Origin: Candidatus Phaeomarinibacter sp.
GTDB lineage: Bacteria; Pseudomonadota; Alphaproteobacteria; CGMCC-115125
Assembly (NCBI GenBank): GCA_028279995.1
Contig: JANQMQ010000265.1
Location: 1-8,948 of the forward strand
Reading direction: 5' to 3'
DNA length: 8,948 nucleotides
Shown here: positions 6,026 through 8,948 of the stretch, piece by piece
How the letters are laid out: each line of letters begins with the position of its first letter
Numbering within the stretch: position 1 is the stretch's first letter
Notes under the pieces: generated by a model
Database searches by the model: none
The model's input: the letters and a program-made list of their open reading frames with translations, nothing else
What the model was told of the DNA's origin: nothing
Translations under genes and position numbers: made by a program

Positions 6026-6039
6026 CCCTGCCCATGGCC
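6007..6039 (+). other. 11-bp hairpin over the E' stop codon
   Basis: GGCCATGGGCA (6007-6017) and TGCCCATGGCC (6029-6039) are perfect reverse complements. Past one mismatch the helix may extend two pairs inward, leaving the loop ACTGA that contains the E' stop TGA (6023-6025). The following bases GTTGTTC are only weakly T-rich, so it could be a leaky terminator or a translation-control hairpin just before the tape measure gene. Confidence 0.55.
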
Positions 6040-6067
6040 GTTGTTCATGAAAGGGCGCACGGCCATG
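6033..6067 (+). promoter_or_regulatory. Alternative hairpin that would cover the T start codon
   Basis: CATGGCCG (6033-6040) and CGGCCATG (6060-6067) are perfect reverse complements. The right arm includes the ATG of the tape measure gene and the 19-nt loop holds its ribosome site (GAAAGGG, 6049-6055). The left arm shares seven bases (6033-6039) with the hairpin at 6007-6039, so the two cannot form together. Confidence 0.45.
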
Positions 6068-8461
6068 AAAGACCTGAAGCTCCGCATCGGCGTTGAAGCC
6101 CTGGACAAGGCCTCCAAGACCTTCAAGGGGATCACGCAAAGCACCGCCAAAATGCGGGACGGTGTGGCGAAGACTTCAAAGGAACTGAAGGGCCTTCAGG
6201 CAACACAGAAACGGCTTACCGGCTTTGCGAAACTGAAGCGCGAAACCGCCGGCACTGCCAAGCAGCTCAAGGCCGCCCAGGTCGAAGCGCAGCGCCTGGC
6301 ACAGGTACACAAACATACGGTACGCCCGACAACGGCCATGGCCCGCGCGGCCAGGAAGGCTGCAGACAGCGTGCGGACGCTGAAAGAAAAGCAGGCGGCG
6401 CAACTGCATATGCTTCAGCGCGAGCGTGGGGCGCTTGGCAAAGCCGGGATAGACACACGCAACCTGGCGCATGAGCAAAGCCGCCTCGCCACCCGCGTTG
6501 CTGCCACGTCACGCGGGCTCGATCGGCAGCAACAGGCGTTGAAGCGCACGGCACGGCAGCAACGCCGACTGGCGGAAGCCGGTGAGCGATACCGCAAGAC
6601 CCTGCAAACCCAATCCAACCTCGCGGTTGCAGGTGCCGCCGGCGTTGCCGGTGGCGCAACTGCCCTTCGCGGCCTGGCGGGCACGATTCAGCCGGGCATG
6701 ACATTTGACGAACAGATGAGCGCCGTGGGCGCCATCGGGCGCGTCAACAAGACTTCACAAGCCTTCAAGGATCTACGCGCCCAGGCCATCGCCCTGGGCA
6801 ACACAACCGCCTTCAGCGCAACCCAGGCGGCGGGCGGCATGGAGTTCCTGGCCATGGCCGGGTTCGAGGCCGCCGAGATCCTGGCGGCCATGCCGGGCAT
6901 GCTGAACCTGGCCAAGGCCGGGCGGACGGAACTGGCGCAAAGTGCGGACATTGCGTCCAACATCCTGAGCGCGTTCAACCTGCAAGCCGGGCAGATGAAC
7001 ATGGTCGCGGATACGCTGGTGGCCACGTTCACGCGCTCAAACACCAGCCTGCAACAGCTTGGCGACACCATGACCTATGTTGCGCCGGCGGCGTTTGAAG
7101 CCGGCGCGTCGATGCAGGAAGCCGCCGCCATGGCGGGGCTGCTGGGCAATGTAGGCATCCAGGCCAGCATGGCAGGCACCGTGTTACGCAGCATGTACAC
7201 CCGCATGGCCAGCCCGCCACGCCAGGCAGCAACAGCTCTGGCCTCGCTCAACGTCCAGACCAGGGACGCCGCCGGCAACATGCGCGCCATGCCGGAGATC
7301 CTGGCGGAGATCGCGCGCAAGACGGAAAGCATGGGCAATGCGGAACGCCTGGGCCTGTTCACCGCCATTGCAGGCAAGCAGGCAGGCAGCGGCATGGCAG
7401 CCCTGGTACGCGCCCAGGGCGCGGCAGCGATCACTCAGTTTGTGGACGTGCTGAACCATGCAGAAGGTGAAGCGCAGCGCGTGGCGACGCTCATGGGAGA
7501 CAACCTGTCCGGTGACGTGGTGGCGCTGGGAAGCGCCTGGGAAGGCCTCAACATCGCCATGGCGGATACACAGACATTCGGCCTGCGGAACCTGGTGCAG
7601 GGCATCACCGGCCTTGTGCGTGGCGTCACAGCATGGGCACGGGAGAACCCGCGCCTTGCTGGTGGTCTGTTCACCGTTGCGGGTATCCTCGCCACGGTCT
7701 GGACGGTTGCAGGTGGCCTGGCCATCGCCGTTGCCGGACTGCTTGGACCGTTCGCCCTGGCGAAGTTCGCGTTTGTCACGGTGGGCCTAAAGGCGGCGGC
7801 GCTTGCCACGGGCCTGAAGCTGGTGGGCAGCGCTGTGCTCCTGCTGGGCAAGGCGCTGCTACTCAACCCCATCGGGCTCATTGCCATCGGCATTGCCGGT
7901 GCGGCCTATCTGGTGTGGAAACACTGGGGCACGATCAAAAGCGGCTTCATGAACGCGGTCACATGGTTGCGGGGCCTGGTGAAAAACTTCAGCGCTATCG
8001 GCAGGGACATCGTGTCCGGCCTGATCACCGGCATCACAAGCCGCATAGCTCGAGTCATGGACACCGTGAAAGGGCTGGCCGGGCGCATCAAAACGGCTTT
8101 TGCGGATCTCCTGGGCATCAACAGCCCCAGCCGTGTCTTTGCAGCTTTCGGCGGGCACCTGACAGAAGGACTGACGCAAGGCGTTGAACAGGGCCAGAGG
8201 CGCGCCCTGGGCACCATTCAGCAGTTTGGCAGAGATCTGCCACGGGTAGCTGCCGCCGGCGCTGTGGCGGCAAGTGTGAGCGCCGTTCCGGCCTATGCCG
8301 GCCAACGGGCGGCCCCTGCGCAGGTGACGCAGAAAATCGAGATCCACGTACACGCTGCGCCGGGCATGGACGAACACGCTCTGGCGCGGTTGGTAGCTGA
8401 CGAAGTGGAGCGCCTTGAGCGCGACCGCGCCGCGTCGGCCCGCGCCGCTTTCCACGACTAG
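6065..8461 (+). CDS. T: Tail tape measure protein T
   Basis: The 798-residue product is close to P2 gpT (815). I chose the ATG at 6065 (KDLKLRIGVEALDKASKTFK, the usual gpT opening, with GAAAGGG nine bases upstream) over TTG 6041 or ATG 6047. Residues about 20-180 are Lys/Arg/Gln/Ala-rich and coiled-coil-like. Residues about 215-330 form the TP901-type tape-measure core (AIALGNTTAFSATQAAGGME, then FLAMAG). About 530-615 is a long hydrophobic stretch with several possible membrane segments, such as LAGGLFTVAGILATVWTVAG and LLLNPIGLIAIGIAGAAYLV. The GINSPSRVFAAFGGHLTEGL box follows at about 684-703, then a charged helical end. It sets tail length, sits inside the tube and probably helps form the channel in the host inner membrane. 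It needs the E/E+E' chaperone encoded just upstream. Confidence 0.96.
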   Translation: MKDLKLRIGVEALDKASKTFKGITQSTAKMRDGVAKTSKELKGLQATQKRLTGFAKLKRETAGTAKQLKAAQVEAQRLAQVHKHTVRPTTAMARAARKAADSVRTLKEKQAAQLHMLQRERGALGKAGIDTRNLAHEQSRLATRVAATSRGLDRQQQALKRTARQQRRLAEAGERYRKTLQTQSNLAVAGAAGVAGGATALRGLAGTIQPGMTFDEQMSAVGAIGRVNKTSQAFKDLRAQAIALGNTTAFSATQAAGGMEFLAMAGFEAAEILAAMPGMLNLAKAGRTELAQSADIASNILSAFNLQAGQMNMVADTLVATFTRSNTSLQQLGDTMTYVAPAAFEAGASMQEAAAMAGLLGNVGIQASMAGTVLRSMYTRMASPPRQAATALASLNVQTRDAAGNMRAMPEILAEIARKTESMGNAERLGLFTAIAGKQAGSGMAALVRAQGAAAITQFVDVLNHAEGEAQRVATLMGDNLSGDVVALGSAWEGLNIAMADTQTFGLRNLVQGITGLVRGVTAWARENPRLAGGLFTVAGILATVWTVAGGLAIAVAGLLGPFALAKFAFVTVGLKAAALATGLKLVGSAVLLLGKALLLNPIGLIAIGIAGAAYLVWKHWGTIKSGFMNAVTWLRGLVKNFSAIGRDIVSGLITGITSRIARVMDTVKGLAGRIKTAFADLLGINSPSRVFAAFGGHLTEGLTQGVEQGQRRALGTIQQFGRDLPRVAAAGAVAASVSAVPAYAGQRAAPAQVTQKIEIHVHAAPGMDEHALARLVADEVERLERDRAASARAAFHD

Positions 8462-8473
8462 GGAGACCCGCCC
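8461..8473 (+). promoter_or_regulatory. Ribosome binding site of U, near-copy of the W leader
   Basis: GGGAG (8461-8465) overlaps the last base of the T stop and lies 8 bases before the ATG at 8474. With the start codon, GGGAGACCCGCCCATGA (8461-8477) matches 229-245 at 16 of 17 positions. Confidence 0.6.
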
Positions 8474-8932
8474 ATGATGATGAGCCTAGGCCTGTTCGTT
8501 TTTTCGGTGCCGACCGTCGCCTATCAGCAATTCCAGCGCGACACGGAGGAACGCTTCGCGGCGAATGATCGGTTTGGCACCCGCGCCGCAAGCCAGCACC
8601 TTGGTCCGGGAACCGACACGATTTCGCTTTCCGGAGACCTCTACCCAGGGACCACCGGCGGCGCTGCGGATCTGCAACGGCTGCTGGACATGCAGGCGAC
8701 GGGCACCGCCTACCTGCTGATGGACGGCATTGGCAACGTATTGGGCTACTGGACCATCCGCAGCGTCCGGCAAAGCCGCAGTATCTTTCTGCGTGAGGGA
8801 CAGGCCCGCAAGATGACCTTCACCGTGTCGCTTCACCACGAACCGGACGACACGTTGAACAAGGCGGACCTAACACCGGAAGACCTCGCCCTCGCGCGCC
8901 TCGCAGGCAACATCCAACGGGGTGGCGCATGA
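8474..8932 (+). CDS. U: Tail completion/assembly protein U
   Basis: The 152-residue product starts MMMSLGLFVFSVPTVAYQQF, a recognisable opening of P2 gpU. It continues with FGTRAASQHLGPGTDTISLS and GDLYPGTTGG (about 34-63), then LLDMQATGTAYLLMDGIGNV and LGYWTIRSV (about 70-98). P2 gpU is about 159 residues. Family members are needed for tail completion and are thought to act at the head-proximal end of the tail. Three consecutive ATG codons (8474, 8477, 8480) could serve as start; the first has the best spacing to GGGAG. The gene begins 12 bp after T and its stop overlaps the start of D (ATGA, 8929-8932), as expected for the P2 order T-U-D. Confidence 0.94.
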   Translation: MMMSLGLFVFSVPTVAYQQFQRDTEERFAANDRFGTRAASQHLGPGTDTISLSGDLYPGTTGGAADLQRLLDMQATGTAYLLMDGIGNVLGYWTIRSVRQSRSIFLREGQARKMTFTVSLHHEPDDTLNKADLTPEDLALARLAGNIQRGGA

Positions 8933-8948
8933 CCCCTGACTTCGCCAT
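8929..8948 (+). CDS. D: Start of D (baseplate hub / late control protein), truncated
   Basis: Only the first six codons are in the window: MTPDFA, then AT. The ATG overlaps the U stop in an ATGA, and ACGGGG (8917-8922) is a plausible ribosome site. P2-like gpD proteins often begin with M-x-P-x-F, and D follows U in P2, where it forms the gp27-like hub that holds the gpV spike. The identification therefore rests mainly on gene order. Confidence 0.6.

Noticed and set aside
6041..6064. TTG 6041 or ATG 6047 as start of the tape measure gene
   Set aside because: Both lie before or inside the ribosome site GAAAGGG; ATG 6065 has correct spacing and gives the usual family N-terminus.
7633..8187. Plus-strand open frame of 184 codons inside the tape measure gene
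   Set aside because: It is out of frame within a full-length, clearly recognised tape measure gene, and its composition (His, Arg, Gly, Pro rich) looks like a shadow.

Overview
The window is a GC-rich stretch carrying the contractile-tail and baseplate module of a P2-like phage (myovirus morphology). All genes are on the + strand and packed end to end. The order, by family recognition and length, is V (3' end only), W, J, I, a short tail fibre in the H position, a fibre-adjacent protein in the G position, FI (sheath), FII (tube), E and E' (tail-assembly chaperone), T (tape measure), U (tail completion) and the first bases of D. This reproduces the phage P2 tail gene order. It suggests a prophage or P2-type phage of a Gram-negative, probably proteobacterial, host. 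The sequence does not identify the genus. A phage-tail-like bacteriocin (tailocin) is possible too, because no head, terminase, integrase or lysis gene is in view.

Layout. Positions 1-577 hold the spike end (gpV) and the gp25-like wedge protein (gpW). Positions 574-2119 hold the two remaining baseplate wedge proteins J and I. Positions 2103-3580 hold the fibre and its neighbour, the part least like P2. Positions 3621-5379 encode sheath and tube. Positions 5430-6025 encode the chaperone, split into two frames. Positions 6065-8461 encode the tape measure. Positions 8474-8948 hold U and the start of D. Coding density is very high: several start/stop pairs overlap (ATGA at 574, 3035 and 8929; 8 bp for J/I; 17 bp for I/fibre). 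The only gaps are 27-64 bp or shorter. No tRNA, insertion sequence, CRISPR array or convincing promoter was seen.

How they work together. Tube subunits (FII) polymerise on the baseplate (V, W, J, I, D) around the tape measure (T), with the E/E+E' chaperone assisting T. Sheath (FI) wraps the tube, U finishes the tail end and the fibre binds the host. The most interesting structure is regulatory. The E to E' junction has a CGA AAG shift motif directly before the E stop codon and a perfect 7-bp G-C stem 5 nt downstream, which fits a programmed -1 frameshift. The short gaps after FI, FII and E' each contain an inverted repeat. At the E'/T boundary two mutually exclusive hairpins are possible, one of which would bury the T start codon. 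The fibre appears to end in a C1q/TNF-like jelly-roll rather than a classic P2 gpH tip.
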